Notes: a model not told the origin generated them from the letters alone. A stretch of DNA of 64,000 nt from Schistosoma mansoni (GCF_000237925.1 NC_031502.1:41160655-41224654), one strand, 5' to 3'; counted from the stretch's first letter, positions 9,222 through 22,906 are shown. Translations and numbers: made by a program.

Positions 9222-11978
9222 GTTAATCAACATGTTCTGTCTCCTGGTTCACTTAATAGTCGATAACTTTATTTCTAGCTTCTTATTTAGGGGATGCAGT
9301 TACGTTTTCGTACTCTCAGCATCGTAGCTGATATCCCTCAATTAGGGAGCTGTTAATTCTCAATCTTCATTTCGTTTTCTATATAATCTTACTGTGCGTT
9401 TAGACGGAAAGTTATTAAGCGAACATTTGATTGCGATTTATCATTTGTTTCGGGGTAATTAGCAATTGTATTAGTCAATCAGTTAACATCAACATATAAC
9501 CTAGAACAGATATGCGTTGGGGATACCATATTAGCACGATGTGATGCAACTAACAACATAAAGAGCGAAAAGAATCGAAATAATGTAGTAGCAATGAAAT
9601 TGAGAATAACTAATTGTATACCTGTACCAAAGAATACTTGAATTCAAGATCGAGAGGAATGCATCTGCTTCGTTGTGAATGATTCAGTCAGTCAGTCGCA
9701 ACAGAAAAATTGGTACGTATGTACATCGGTCTAAGCTGTCGTGCCCCTTCAGCACGGCGAGACAACACTGTCTAGATAGATGCCAGAGTAGTAGCAGTAG
9801 TAATTAATGATTCTGTTCTAAGTCATCCAAATTCTTCAACCACTGGTTGTGATTATTGTGTGTACCTCAACGAGATGGTCTGCACCTACCAACAAGACTT
9901 AGACCAATGGCCACTGACTCTGTAAACTGATTTTGTTTCGGTGACCCCCTCCTTAGCTTTCAACTAGACTACTCCTATAATGCTGCCAGTTTCTGTTATG
10001 ATATAAAGTGAGTGGACATACGTAACACATTTCCGAACCAACTTAAGCAAGAAGGATTTATAACTTCATCAACCGATTTGTTACTTCTTTTTAACCACTG
10101 CTTACATTTATTGAACCAAATTGTAGTTAGCCGACAGATGTTTCAACTACTTCGAAAATAATCTTCCGTCAGTGATATTGGTTAGAGTTAGTTCCACAAA
10201 AACTAAGTTTTTATTAATTAAGACTAACTGTCCTAAAAAATTAATTCCTATTGTAATATTTGTATTAAGGATGTAAATAACACTTGGATCAAGAAACTAC
10301 TGATATGTTTTAGTTTTGGTATTTGAATACATAAATATACTGCTAGACTTTAAAAATATATAAGTTTAAAATGAAATGTTTCTTTCAGGGCTTTTCAGTA
10401 TGGTACAATTATGTACGAATATGTATAGTATGGGATTACAAGGGGCACACATGAAAATATGCTTGGATCATAGTTAGTAGCTAATCTCACGGACGTATAC
10501 AAAGAGATTAAGACTGCAATAATACATCCACCATATGATTTTTCTGGTTATTTTCTAGCACTTCAGATAAAGGCGAATTTACAAAGCCTTTATAAAGAGT
10601 CACTAAAGAACTAGTAAATATGAATAAAACGTAAATTCTTATTCGTTTCAATGTATTTTATTTGTAAATATTGGATAGCTCCAAATATATCGGTGATATT
10701 CAGAGAAAACTCTCCAAGTTGCAAACTGATTTGATATCCTAGATTACGTGGAGGAACATTCTGTACCTTGATCGAAGACAAGAGTTTAATATTGAAATTC
10801 ATATTTGTGATAAAATGCTAGGAACACTTTTGGTAGACTTTTTTCACTTAAGACAGAAATCTGTTGCTTAATAGACTTTTATTACATTAAATAACTTATT
10901 ATTTCAAAAAGTTTAACTGTTGATGCTCTGTGTCTGTTTGTTTAAAGACCGGTATTAATGTAAAGTTTGAAAACATGTCCGCTCGATAGTTCTTATTCTT
11001 ATTAGACTTAAATTAAACCCCAATGAAGTGCATTTAACCCAATTACTTTGTATATTCAGTATACTTAAACAGATTACATGGCATCGAAAGTAAGATCTTA
11101 AGAACGAAACATTAGCCATAAATATAAAATGGTTTTGCAACTTGTCAATATTTTTCCCATATTTTCATTAATAGTTATAAAGTAAATTGACCGTCTATTT
11201 ATCTATGTTATAAGTATGATACATTACGACGAATCGTTCCACTTGTTGACCAACTTACTATTTTGAATGGAAGTAAGTTCTACTGGAACTGAAAAAGAGT
11301 CATGTCTATGTGGATTGTACGTTCATAGCCGACTGCGAAACAAAGTCAATAATGGTAATTGTACAAATTATAAGGATTAATGAAAGAAATGTAAATAATA
11401 GCAAAAAACAATTACAAAGTAAGTCTCTGTTAACTATCCACAAATAGTTCCTCTCACAGTGTCCAGAGGTAACACCGGTATTCGAAACAAATGGGAGAGA
11501 ATACATGCATGCAAAAATAAAAACGACGGAAACCGGAAAGTATATATGCATTGATATTTTGTGGGAAGGCAAATATCTTTTGGCAACAGATGAATGTAAA
11601 CTGCATAATATGACATTCGCGTTAGTAATGTACAATGTGTTAGTGTACAGAGTTATATGAATGTAGTTGGGCATAACGGAAATGAAAATGCAGTCAATAA
11701 TTGTGTTTTAGGTCGCTAATAATAATAAAGTACGGAACTATTGGTAAACTTACAGAAAATTTAAACTGTTTATTTTTTACTTCATTGTTTTCTTAATAAG
11801 CAACGAAAAGCTATAGAAAATTCACTTGTATATAATTGTGACAAGAAAGTGTGATAAAACTAGTAAACGTGGAAAATATAACTAATTGTGTACACATTGT
11901 GTGGAAAACAGTAGTTTTTGCTAAAAGACCGGATGAATTTAGTAGTGTACTATATACCAATCATTGTTTGTTTTTTCT
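9222..11978. other. AT-rich stretch, no gene recognised
   Basis: No recognisable coding sequence or RNA gene. The minus-strand frames at 11306-11674 are AT-driven. The lower end of the Gypsy fossil that starts at 11979 should lie near here. A stretch at about 11705-11717 reads ATTAGCGACC on the minus strand, similar to the motif at the 3' ends of the L1 LTRs, but no pair of LTRs could be delimited. Confidence 0.35.
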
Positions 11979-12699
11979 TTATTCCACAAAATGAAAATAA
12001 CGTCTAGGCTTCTTCACAGTTCTGCCTGAACGTGTTAAACATGTAGAATTACTGCTTGGTTTTTCATCATTCTCCGATTTCTTAGTAATTAGTGGTAGGG
12101 GTTGTTTATCTATGGTAGTATTTCCTTTTTCTTGTTGGTCCCCGCGGAAAGCAAGTTTAATTCTATCTATAGAGGTAGTTTTATTCTCTCCATTTTTGTC
12201 CATGATGAAGTGTTTGGTTGTCTTTAATTACTCAATAAAGTCCTTCGTATGGTTGCTTTAACAGCGTCGACTCGGATAGAAATAAGTTTGCACTTTTTTG
12301 GATGTTTGTCAAGCTGTACCTGACGACTATGTTCACGTGGAGGCATCGCTTTAATTCGCTGTATAGTCCTCAATAAACGACTTGAGAAACGTGGTGTTTT
12401 TGTATCCGGATTAACCAGTTATCCTGGTAAGACCAAAGTTGTGCCGTAGACTAATTCAGCTGATGTGCCAATATCTACTTTGATTGCTGAGAGAATCTCA
12501 AGGAGGACAAGTGGTGAGGCATCATTCCATTTTGACGTGTTAGTCTGTGACATTAGCGAGCTTTTTAGTTGGCGATGAAATCACTGGATTAAGCCATTCA
12601 TTGCTGGATGGTGCGCTGTTTGGTGAACTCCTGAAATAGGACAGATTAAAACTGCGGTTCGTGCTGATGGTTAGGAGCACTCCATAGTTTGATGTTTGT

Positions 12700-12752
12700 T
12701 GGAATACATAAATATTGGTACAAGGGGGCACCAGATATATATGCGCCGACGA
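12700..12752 (-). repeat. Retroposon 3' tail inside Gypsy fossil A
   Basis: The minus strand reads GCGCATATATATCTGG, then CCCCCTTGTACCAATAT, then a TATGTATTCC tail. This is the same 3' end as at 5230-5303 and 54178-54240. It lies within the integrase region of the fossil and is therefore a later insertion. Confidence 0.5.
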
Positions 12753-13411
12753 TCAAGGGACACTGATACTATTAATTCTGTTGATCTCTCTTTGGTAAGG
12801 CATGTTATTGTCCATCTCGTAAGTCTATCCACGGCAGTAAGAATATATGTGAAAGAGTTCGATGGTGGAGGAGGAACAACGATATATAGATGTACGTATT
12901 GGAAGCGTCTATCAGGTGACGGAAACTTTCCAAGAGGGCTGACTGTATGTCGTTGGCATTGCATGCAGTTTCGTGCCCATCTTTTTACATTTGAGTAGAT
13001 TTTTAGTCAGACAAAATGCTCTGTGATTAGTTTTACTGTAGCTCAGATCCCAGGACGTGAAGGTTGTAGTTGTTGAAATACACGTCATCAACAGGCTTTA
13101 AGGACAAAAAGGAGGTTGTTAGCAGTTGAAATATCGCAGATGGTAGAGTAATCGGAATTGGTACAGGTTTGAGAACCAAGTTAGACTTCTGTTTTCAGGT
13201 TTTTAAATCCGTGTCGTCTACCTGTAATTTAGCTATAGGTTCTAGGCTGATATCTTGTTTTTGTGTTGGTGTATTGGTGTCCTTTCGGGATAAAGCATTA
13301 GCTATGATATTAGAGTGCCCTTTGGTGAACTGGATGTCGGCTGTAAATGTGAGATGTAATCCAATTGTCGCACTTCATGTGGTGAATGTCGACCATATGA
13401 CGTGTTAAGGG

Positions 13412-13766
13412 TGTAGATGACGAGTCGCGATTGACTATGATCACCACTACGATAAGATTACGTGCCAGAAAACTACTTGGATCCCTCGGTAGGCCAAAAA
13501 ACCAGAAGGCTATAATTAGTCCAGACAAGGTATATTTATTGGCGATCTCGTGGTATCGAAAGAATACCAAGACGTGCCAAAGAGTACAGGCAAAAAGGCA
13601 GAGCGTAAGATAGTTCGAACAAACAAGATGGATGACGGAACGAAAAGTGATTTTGATAGAGTTAAACAAAACGATTACAGTAAAACAATCACTGGTAAAT
13701 TGTTTATAATAATAATTTTTTCCATTATAAGAATCGAGTTCTCCTCGAGAAAAGTAGGTAACTACA
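13412..13766. repeat. Solo LTR (family L2), copy 2, nested
   Basis: This 355 bp unit reads TGTAGATG...AACTACA and is flanked by the 4 bp direct repeat AGGG (13408-13411 and 13767-13770). It is inserted within the RNase H part of Gypsy fossil A. It is the inverted counterpart of the unit at 395-752, with high identity over its whole length, so the two are fairly young relative to each other. Open frames within it are LTR sequence, not genes. Confidence 0.8.
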
Positions 13767-14550
13767 AGGGGATAACATATGGGTTTATAATTAGTCATTA
13801 TCGTAAATTTGCGTCCCTATAATAGGGAACTTGAATGTTTTAATGTCAAATAGATCCCTGGTAATTCTCTCTCGAAAGTGATATAGCGTCCTTGTTCAGG
13901 TGAAAGACGTTTAGGAAAATGCTGTAAGTGTAATGATGTCATTGCTTCGTTGTTGAAGTACTACCCATATGTTTTTTTGGGATGCATCGGTGCACATAAT
14001 TAGGTGTGTTGTAGGGCCAGGCTTCATACGCTGCAACATAGTAGCATTTGCCATCATAGACTTTACATTATCAAAAGCAGGTTTTACGTCGAGTGATGAA
14101 GTGAGAATTTCGTATCCATTTCTTCTTGATCTATCCTCAAAAGATCAGTTAGACGTTGTCATGTTGCTGCACGACTAGGCAAGAAACGAAGGTAAAAAAA
14201 AATTGTACATAGCGAGAAAAAGAGATTTTATTAACTTGAGTTCCAAATAATTAATGATTGCTTCAAACTTCTGAAGTGGCTTGATACCATGTGAGTCGAT
14301 ATAGTGTCCCAGAAATTTCAAAGCTTGAACGCCAAGTATACACTTTGAAGGATTAGCCACAACCCCATAACTCTTGAAGCGGTCGAAAAGAGTGCGTAAA
14401 TGCTGTGGAACACCAACGTTGATGATCTATGTCAAATGATTGGAGGCCTACTCGAGTTAGACGGGGACAGTGTAACGAATAAGCTAACTTCGAAGTCACA
14501 CCTTGCGACCAGCACCTTACGTGGATTGCCCCATCGACGTATCAAGGGAC

Positions 14551-14907
14551 TGTAGTGGATGTCGAGTCGTGGACGGACTATGATCACCACTACTATTCAA
14601 TTACGCGTCCAAAAACGACTTGGTTCCCTTGATAGCCCGTAAACCAGAAGGCTTTACTAGTCCAGATCAAGTATATTTATTGGCGATCTCGTGGTATCGA
14701 AATAATACCGAGACGTGCCAAAGAGTACAAGCGAACAAGCAGTGCGTGAGCAAGCTCGAACCAAACCAGGCGGTATATGGAACAAGAAGTGAAACGGATA
14801 CAGTTAAACAAATACAGTAAAACAATCTCTGGTACAATTGGTTACAATAATAATAATTGTTTCTATTATTCCAATCGTGTTCTTATCGAGACTGGCCGGT
14901 CACTACA
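14551..14907. repeat. Solo LTR (family L2), copy 3, nested
   Basis: This 357 bp unit reads TGTAGTG...CACTACA, with 7 bp perfect inverted ends and a 4 bp flanking duplication GGAC (14547-14550, 14908-14911). It has the same orientation as copy 2 but is more diverged from it, so it probably inserted at a different time. It lies between the RT and RNase H remnants of Gypsy fossil A. Confidence 0.85.
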
Positions 14908-15540
14908 GGACCATGGATGCTCTGAAGACTGTACAACACAAAGGACGTTATTACAGGAATATACTAGTTAAAGGAGATACAAGCGAAAGTAGGACCACTG
15001 CCTCATGGGCCAGTCCATGGCGTATAATTAGCTGATGCGCGTTGAATGTCCTTGACCTTGACAGGGATCGATGATCTGTTCGATATTTAGTGATCCAACT
15101 GCCGGATGATTTGGCTAGGGTTCAGTGACATTTCACTGGCCCTACAATGCTTTGCATGTTCTTCTGTGGAACAGCTAGCGACCAAAACACCGTCGATATA
15201 TATAACTGCGAAGTCCAGACCCTTTATGACCTCATCCATGAGTCTTTGAAACGTTTGAGCATCATTTTTAAGTTCAAATAGTCTCAAAAATTCAAACAAA
15301 CCAAAGGATGAAATCATAGCTTTTTTCAGCATCTTCTGGTGCCATTGGGATTCCATGATATACTCTCATGAAGTCCAGCTTGGAAAAATCCCGTTTTCCG
15401 TGTAAATTCGAAGAGAAATCATGTGTCGGGGTGTATATTACCAAGCTCAAAGCTAGTGGTATTAAGATTACTTCTGCTGATGTACATGTTATTAATATCT
15501 CCAACCAGTTTATCTGTTTCACAGCCTCTTAAATCGCATG

Positions 15541-17450
15541 GAATTGATTCAGTCTTCAAGAATACGGACTCTCTCTGATTCTAAATTTACTGGTTGAATT
15601 TTCATACATTCCACGCCTTTCGAGCAATGTAAGGCTAAATATCTGAATAACTTACTTTCAGAAGAATTGGTGTGTTAAGAGATGCAGGCGTCTACTAATC
15701 TAAAGCCCTATAACTTGGTCACAGATGATTCATACTCACTGACTAGGAAAAAAGATATTGACACAGCTACCATATTCCTTCCTCAGCGAAATATTAACTG
15801 TATGAATAGTAAACAACTAGTGGCTAATGTTGCCAGGGATGGTATTGATAACAGCTTTTAAATTGACATCATCGTGAAAATGCAGCAAATTTCTCTTTGA
15901 ACTAATTGACTCTATGGTACCAGTATCGATATCAAACGAATGGAGCTTGTAGGTTCTAGCTACTAACTTCTGCATTAATTGTTAGGTAATGCTGCAGGTA
16001 GTAGTAAGCGACAACATGCCCGATCTTCTGTCCAAATCAGCGGATTGAGACCTACAACGACCCACTCTTTCGGCAGTAAATGACTTTGGGCTTAGACGCA
16101 ATTTTCGAACCATAAACACACCGTTCATTGTCAAGCAATGATAATTTACATCAGGCATGATGATTTGCGAGAAGTATCAAACAGTTGTAAGTGCTATAAG
16201 GCCTAGTGTAATAGGTTGCTCATTGAGGCTGTCACTTAACCGCACAAATTTCTCATGAAAATAGAGAACCGAACTCTAGGTCATAAGAATTACGATAAAG
16301 GAAATAAAACTACAGTGTGTAACGCGAAAGTCGTGTTTTATGAAAGCTGCGTCGTGGCAAGAAAGTCTGCCCTACAGTTTCTGCGTGCAGATTACATGTT
16401 GTCGTATGTATCATGTGGTCAATCGTTCCCTGCTCTGCCACGGTTAAAGTCATTAATAAATATTTCGTCTATATTTCTCGACAATTAGCATTTGATGCTA
16501 GTATTTGTGTTTTAACTTTGAGATAGATATATCAACTTCAATCTTTTTCCAAGTTAACTGAAAGTGGATCAACTGCAATCTCAACGTTAAACATGCCCAA
16601 GTAAAAGTGTTGTCAGCTATTTAACTAGTTGTTCCTCTTGTAGACTAAGTAGCAAATAAAAATGACCTATCACAAGAAACGGTACTAATATCATCTAGTT
16701 GGTTATAATATACACAATGATGCAATTGTACAGAAAACCATTACTGCACGCTGGACACTTTCGCTACATAATACTGCAAGTAAACTTTGTAGCGGCAAAC
16801 AAACACCTAAGATACTTAGTTATTAAGGTATCCAACACTGACACTGACCTTATTAGTTCTACTGGACAAACTGTAGGTGAAGGTACTCGGTCAAGCACCC
16901 ACATCACGTCATGAGTGAGGACGTTGTGCTACACATCCCTCGCAACTACTGGCCAGCTTAGACCAAAAGCTTTCCAATAGTCGGTAGCCTTGCAAATATA
17001 TCTTCGAACTCCTTCACTTCGGACTGAGTTGGTATACTTCAATAATAAAGTTGTTTAATGTAAAGGCGCTGTCACACTCTGAATACCTGTGACATCGCTA
17101 TCCTGATCAGTAATGTTAGCTCATGCCGGTTATTTCAAGGGCAATAATGGATGCTGTTGTGAATCAGCCACAGTTACTGAGATCTGTCGTTAATAGGCCT
17201 ATATAAGTGTCCAGCTGAAATTTTGCTAATGTTCGAATGTCAACCAATAAACGAAATGGAGACCGACATGACACTGCAAGCTGTCGGGGAACAGTGGACG
17301 AATTAAGGACACCAACGTTTAGCGTTTGATGCATGTGCAGTTCGTTGTCTAAATATTTGAAAATAATAATAATCTACCTTCGATAAGCTGGGTATTAGCC
17401 TGCACGACAGGATGATACAAGGTATAAGGATTATTTCGTAACTAATTTAT
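15541..17450. other. Repeat-derived DNA between two Gypsy fossils
   Basis: No intact gene. A plus-strand patch at about 16995-17075 has LTR-like signals: CAAATATATC TATA-like, AATAATAAAG poly(A)-like, and an end reading GCGCTGTCACA. A second patch at about 17190-17260 has CCTATATAAG and CCAATAAACG. These suggest remnants of LTRs from one or more other elements, but neither could be bounded. The frame at 16255-16488 is unrecognised. Confidence 0.3.
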
Positions 17451-19823
17451 CATACTTTTACTTTGTCAAGCCTTATCCAGACGTGCGTGCAAGTGCCTAG
17501 ACCCTTGGATAAATGTGTCGCTCGTGATTGTTCACGAGTAATAGTCGGTCTAAGTTTGAACATTTGGTCCCGTAATTGGTCCACGTAACGTTCCATGTCA
17601 GGATATTTATCTTCCGTACATGGATTGATAAACTCAGCCGGCAGTCTTAGGATCGTCCCGAAGACTGGTTCTACTTCCGAACATTGTGAATCAATTTTAA
17701 CAGCTGTTCATATTCCCAACATAACTAATGTCAGAAATTCTGTCCGCTGACTGAAGTTTTAGTGTGATATTAGTGCAGCCTCTAACTGAAATTGAAAACT
17801 TTCTACCATTCCATTAGCCCGAGGATAAAAGGCAGTGCAAAGTATTCTGCTGGAGCCTGGAAGTTTAGATAAGTTGTTGAATAGCTCAGATCCGAACCGG
17901 GCTACTTTATCATTCTTTGTTGCAGTAGACATACCAAGAGTGATTACCCAGTCCTGAACGAAAGCCTTGATCACTGTTTCAGGTGTGATATTGATTATCG
18001 GTGTAGCTGTTTGAAACCTGATGAATCTGCCTATGCACGTAAGTAGGCGACTAAAACCATCAGAACGCAGTAAAGAACTTGCCGAATCGATAGGAACATG
18101 GGTAAACCGTGCATCTGGCCGTGGAAAAACTCCGATGGATGCGTTTGTATGGCAGTTACTCTTTGATTGTTGACAAGCAGAACACATTCCAACCCACTTG
18201 TGTACATCCTTTTGTGAATTTGGCCATATATATTTGCCACTGATTGGTTTAGTAGTAGCTTTCGCTCCAGGATGAGACAAAATGTAAAGGTTACTAAATA
18301 CTAATTTTCGTATGGTTTTGGGGACAAAGGGTCAATGATCGCCCTGGTCGTGTTACAGTAAATCAAACTACATTCAGTAGTGATGGTAGTTGTCTTAGTT
18401 TTAGACTAGATTTCTTTTCTGTAGGCACGTTTCGCAATTATTGGTCCTCTTTCTGGTTGTCTCTCAACACCTCGAAATTTACTGTAGACTGCTATATTAT
18501 GTTTTCCTCTAGACGAGATAATGCATCTGCCACTGAATTTTTCCGACAGTTGAAATGTCTGACACTACTGGTGAACTGCGTCAGACCTCTTGAGGTGGAT
18601 ATTCATCGGCTCCAGCTTTTAATGCTTTGGTTGGTCGTTTGTAATCCACACAAAATAAGAATTCCATGCCTTCCAAAATGGGTCGGGAATGCTTAACGGT
18701 TCGGTAGATTGCGAGTTCTCTTCTGAAGGTGGAATATCCTGTCTCTTCTGAAGCGAATCTTTCTGAGAAGAACTCAATCGGTCTCCAGGAGTCTTCAACC
18801 ACCTACTGTCTTTTCCGAAGTATCCACCAGCAAAACCAGTGGGGAATAGGAATACGTCAACATAGGCGCTTGAGCTAGTTTATCTTTTTGCTATTTAATA
18901 GCCTCAACAGCCTCGGCAGCCAAACTAACTTCTTTTGGTTTTCCTTTGAGAAAGTCTGTCGGAGGTTGCACCAACTGCTCACACCTGGGCACGAATCGTC
19001 AGTAAAAGTTAATCAAACCTAAGAAACTTATAAGTTGTGTTACAGAACTTGGTATGGGGTATTATTGCATAATAGCGTCCACCTCTCCTTTGATCGGTGT
19101 AATGCCTTCTGGGTTTATTGTGTGTTCGAGAAATCCTAAGGTTTAAACACAGAAAACACACTTTGACGTATGTTCATTCCACTTTCATTTATCCGCCTTA
19201 ACACTGCTCTCACATGATGTTCGTGTGATTTTAAATCCGGACTGTCAATTAACAAATAGTTTATATACTCCTGTGCAAATGACAAATCCCGAGGAAGGTT
19301 GTCTATGAATCCTCAAAATGTTTATGCCGCAATCCCCAGACCGAACCGCATGCGTACAAACTCGAACAGTTCAAAAGATGTAGTAATAGTTGGCTTTGGG
19401 ATATCTTCCTCAGCTAATGGAATGTTGTAATATCCCATGGGCAAGTCAATTTCAGTAAATATGTTCATACGCTGTAAGCCGCTTGTAGAATCTTGGATAC
19501 GAGGTATTGAGCACTTATCCTGTACGGTTTGACGGTCGAGGGATCTGTAATCCCCACATGGTTGCCAATCACCTTCATTTTTCTTTGTGACCATATGCGA
19601 AGGGGATGCCCATTGGCTATCAGACGGATGGATAATGCCCATGTAGTTGAATTCGACTCTACCGAATTTAATTTATGTGGTATTGGTCTCCTGAGTCTAA
19701 AAAACACAGGTACCCTTTCAGTTTTGATCGTATGATGTACCTTGAATCAAATTTGGAAGAATGAGGGTCCGGTTTGGTTAGGTTTGCAAACTCAGCGGAT
19801 ATATCCTGGAATTTTGCAGTTAA

Positions 19824-19837
19824 TACTGGTGGAGCTT
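19824..19837 (+). repeat. Target-site duplication, left copy (RTE LINE 1)
   Basis: TACTGGTGGAGCTT, identical to 23014-23027. The two copies bracket the LINE exactly and together mark the intact Gypsy sequence before insertion. Confidence 0.95.
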
Positions 19838-19905
19838 AACTCCGCCCGTAGCTCCTCTGGGGGTTACTGCCGGTCCCAAGCCCGGGTAAAGGAGAAGGGT
19901 TGGGC

Positions 19906-19924
19906 ATGGGGTTAGCGACCCCAT
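19906..19924 (+). promoter_or_regulatory. Stable hairpin in the LINE 5' UTR
   Basis: ATGGGGT / TAGCG loop / ACCCCAT forms a perfect 7 bp stem. A further GGG (19897-19899) and CCC (19925-19927) could extend it across a bulge. It lies about 70 bp from the element start, within a GC-rich leader. HDV-like self-cleaving ribozymes are known at the 5' ends of some RTE and R2 elements. I could not fold the whole nested pseudoknot by eye, so a role is only suggested. Confidence 0.4.
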
Positions 19925-20014
19925 CCCGTAGAAAATCAACTCGCTAAAAAAGCGCTAACCAGAAAAAATCATCCAAACCATTCAAACTCTGCCCTGGGAG
20001 TAGAAGGAATAATT

Positions 20015-22906
20015 ATGACGTCTCATGATGAAAGCCGAGTTCCTTCGGAAGTCATGAGGCCGATGCACCTTCTTACAACCAGAGCGACAATTTTTATAGG
20101 TACATGGAATGTCCGGACAATGTGGGAGACCGGAAGAGTCTTCCAAATTTCTGCGGAAATGAGGAAATACAACCTGGAAGTGCTTGGAATCAGTGAAACA
20201 CATTGGACGCAGGTTGGACAACAACGACTGTCTTCAGGGGAACTTCTGTTATACTCCGGTCATGAAGAAGAAAATGCCTCACATACGCAAAGAGTTGCAT
20301 TGATGCTGTTCAGAAAAGCACAAAATGTACTTATTGGATGGGAATCTCATGGACCAAGGATCATCGAAGCCTTCTTCAAAACAAAGAGAGAGGGCATTAC
20401 AATGAACGTCATCCAGTGCTATGCGCCTACCAACGACTACGATGAAGACGCTAAAGATCGATTCTATGATAGGCTGCAGTCGATCTTCGAGAAGTGCCCA
20501 ACCAAAGACCTGACCATTCTGATGGGAGATTTCAATGCCAAGGTTGGAAAGGACAACACTGGATACGAAGACGTCATGGGACGACATGGACTGGGAGAAA
20601 GGAACGAAAATGGTGAGAGATTTGCAAACCTATGTGCCTTCAATAAACTGGTCATAGGTGGCACCATATTCCCACACAAAAACATGCACAGAGCCACTTG
20701 GATTTCACCGGATCACATTACACAGAATCAAATCGACCATATATGCATCAACAAAAAGTTCAGGAGGATGATGGAGGATGTGAGAACCAGAAGAGGAGCT
20801 GATATAGCATCAGATCATCATTTGCTGGTCGCCAAGATGAAACTAAAACTTGAGAAGCACTGGACAATGGCGCGGACAACATCACAAAAGTTTAACACGG
20901 CCTTTCTTCGAGATGCTGACAAACTCAACAAATTCAACATAGCCCTCAGCAACAGGTTCCAGGCCTTTCATGATCTACTCAATGGAGAGGGAACTACCAT
21001 GGAGAGCAACTGGAAAGGTATCAAGGAGGCAATCGTTTCAACATGTCAAGAGATTCTGGGCCAAAAGAAGCACCATCACAGGGAATGGATCACTGTTGGT
21101 ACACTGGATAAAATTGAAGCAAGGAGGAACAAGAAGGTAGCAATCAATATCAGCCGAACAAGAGCAGAAAAAGCCAAGGCACAAGCCGAATACACAGAGA
21201 CAAACAAGCAAGTGAAGAGGAGCATCAGAACCGACAAACGTAAATATGTGAAAGATTTAGCGAGACAACTGTATGATACAACAAAGAAACTTGCTGGAAA
21301 TTACCGTAAGCCAGAAAGACCAGTGAAAAGCAAGGAAGGTAAAGTAATCAACGATATTGAAGAACAACGAAACAGGTGGGTAGAACACTTCAAAGAACTC
21401 CTAAATCGACCAGCTCCACTGAACTCACCCAACATCGAAGCAGCACCCACAGACCTCCCAATCGATGTTGGCCCACCAACAATTGAAGAGATCAGCATGG
21501 CCATTAGACAAATCAAGAGAGGCAAAGCAGCGGGACCAGACAACATCCCGGCAGAGGCACTGAAAGCAAATATAGCAGCAACTGCCAAGATACTCCACAT
21601 CCTCTTCAGTAAGATTTGGGACAAAGAACAAGTACCAACAGACTGGAAAAAAGGACTTCTGATTACGACACCAAAGAAAGGCGATCTCAGCAAGTGCGAT
21701 AACTACAGGGGCATCACTCTCCTCTCGATACCAGGAAAAGTCTTCAACAGAGTATTGTTAAACAGGATGAAGGATTCCGTGGACGCCCAACTTCGAGATC
21801 AACAAGCTGGATTTCGTAAAGATAGATCGTGCACAGGTCAAATCGCAACTCTACGTATCATTGTGGAACAATCAATCGAATGGAATTCATCACTCTACAT
21901 CAACTTCATCGACTACGAGAAGGCATTTGATAGCGTGGACAGGACGACACTATGGAGGCTTCTTCGACACTACGGCGTGCCTGAGAAGATGGTCAATATC
22001 ATACAGAACTCCTATGATGGACTAAACTGTCAAATCGTCCACGGAGGACAACTCACCGACTCGTTTGAAGTAAAAACCGGTGTAAGGCAAGGTTGCTTAC
22101 TCTCACCCTTTCTCTTTCTCCTGGTCATCGACTGGATCATGAAGACGTCAACATCTGGAGGAATGCACGGAATACAGTGGACAGGCAGGATGCAGCTTGA
22201 CGATTTAGACTTCGCGGATGATCTGGCTCTTCTATCACAAACACAACAACAAATGCAGGAGAAAACGACCAGTGTAGCAGCAGCCTCAGCAGCAGTAGGT
22301 CTCAATATAAACAAAGGGAAAAGCAAGACTCTCCGATACAATACAATATGCACCAATCCAATTACACTTGACGGAGAAGCTTTGGAAGATGTGGAAACCT
22401 TTACATATCTGAGCAGCATCATTGATGAACACGGTGGATCGGATGCAGATGTGAGGGCGCGGATCGGCAAAGCAAGGGCAGCATACCTACAACTGAAAAA
22501 CATCTGGAGCTCAAAACAATTGTCAACCAACACCAAGGTTAGAATTTTCAATACAAATGTCAAGACAGTTCTACTGTATGGGGCGGAGACGTGGAAAACT
22601 ACGAAAGCCATTATCCAGAAGATACAAGTGTTTATTAACAGCTGTCTACGCAAGATACTTCAGATCCGATGGCCAGACACTATCAGCAACAAGTTACTAT
22701 GGGAGACAACAAACCAGATTCCAGCGGAGGAAGAAATCAGGAGGGAGCGCTGGAAGTGGATTGGGCACACCTTGAGGAAATCACCCAATTGTGTCACAAG
22801 ACAAGCCCTCACATGGAATCCTGAAGGTCAAAGGAGAAGAGGAAGACCAAAGAATACATTACGCCGAAAAATAGAGACAGATATGAGAAGAATGAACAAG
22901 AACTAG
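20015..22906 (+). CDS. LINE ORF: apurinic endonuclease plus reverse transcriptase (963 aa)
   Basis: Encodes the enzyme that nicks target DNA and reverse-transcribes the LINE RNA at the nick. The endonuclease shows TWNVRT (30-35), GISETHW with catalytic Glu about 61, GDFNAKVG (171-178) and the SDHH motif (266-269). RT shows [50 protein letters not shown] (from 689) and FADD (733-736), so catalytic residues look intact. The C-terminus has the [15 protein letters not shown] region typical of RTE. The frame closes at a TAG (22904-22906). The next 90 bases continue in the same frame into wording typical of this family's end (GWRKLVGGLCS), so the TAG is probably a recent nonsense change removing about 30 residues. 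I chose the ATG at 20015 as the first in frame; it fits a 177 bp leader. Confidence 0.93.
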   Translation: MTSHDESRVPSEVMRPMHLLTTRATIFIGTWNVRTMWETGRVFQISAEMRKYNLEVLGISETHWTQVGQQRLSSGELLLYSGHEEENASHTQRVALMLFRKAQNVLIGWESHGPRIIEAFFKTKREGITMNVIQCYAPTNDYDEDAKDRFYDRLQSIFEKCPTKDLTILMGDFNAKVGKDNTGYEDVMGRHGLGERNENGERFANLCAFNKLVIGGTIFPHKNMHRATWISPDHITQNQIDHICINKKFRRMMEDVRTRRGADIASDHHLLVAKMKLKLEKHWTMARTTSQKFNTAFLRDADKLNKFNIALSNRFQAFHDLLNGEGTTMESNWKGIKEAIVSTCQEILGQKKHHHREWITVGTLDKIEARRNKKVAINISRTRAEKAKAQAEYTETNKQVKRSIRTDKRKYVKDLARQLYDTTKKLAGNYRKPERPVKSKEGKVINDIEEQRNRWVEHFKELLNRPAPLNSPNIEAAPTDLPIDVGPPTIEEISMAIRQIKRGKAAGPDNIPAEALKANIAATAKILHILFSKIWDKEQVPTDWKKGLLITTPKKGDLSKCDNYRGITLLSIPGKVFNRVLLNRMKDSVDAQLRDQQAGFRKDRSCTGQIATLRIIVEQSIEWNSSLYINFIDYEKAFDSVDRTTLWRLLRHYGVPEKMVNIIQNSYDGLNCQIVHGGQLTDSFEVKTGVRQGCLLSPFLFLLVIDWIMKTSTSGGMHGIQWTGRMQLDDLDFADDLALLSQTQQQMQEKTTSVAAASAAVGLNINKGKSKTLRYNTICTNPITLDGEALEDVETFTYLSSIIDEHGGSDADVRARIGKARAAYLQLKNIWSSKQLSTNTKVRIFNTNVKTVLLYGAETWKTTKAIIQKIQVFINSCLRKILQIRWPDTISNKLLWETTNQIPAEEEIRRERWKWIGHTLRKSPNCVTRQALTWNPEGQRRRGRPKNTLRRKIETDMRRMNKN

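Larger units (their letters stand above)
11979..15540 (-). mobile_element. Gypsy-type LTR retrotransposon fossil A (pol remnants)
   Basis: An antisense pol region in the usual Gypsy order. Reverse transcriptase lies around 15520-14180, with an AVIYID-type palm motif and a thumb stretch CILGVQALKFLGHYIDSHG. RNase H follows around 14050-13300 (CTDASQK; the NALSRK end). Integrase core and tail follow around 13000-11980 (AVDRLTRWT; the end reading TRSGRTVKKPRRY). Two solo LTRs of another family (13412-13766, 14551-14907) and a short retroposon tail (12700-12752) are inserted in it. Gag, protease and its own LTRs were not located. It is broken in many places and clearly old. Confidence 0.85.

Noticed and set aside
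21301-22653. Long minus-strand frames (130 and 207 codons) inside RTE LINE 1
   Set aside because: They are antisense shadows of the strongly coding endonuclease-RT frame and have no domain of their own.
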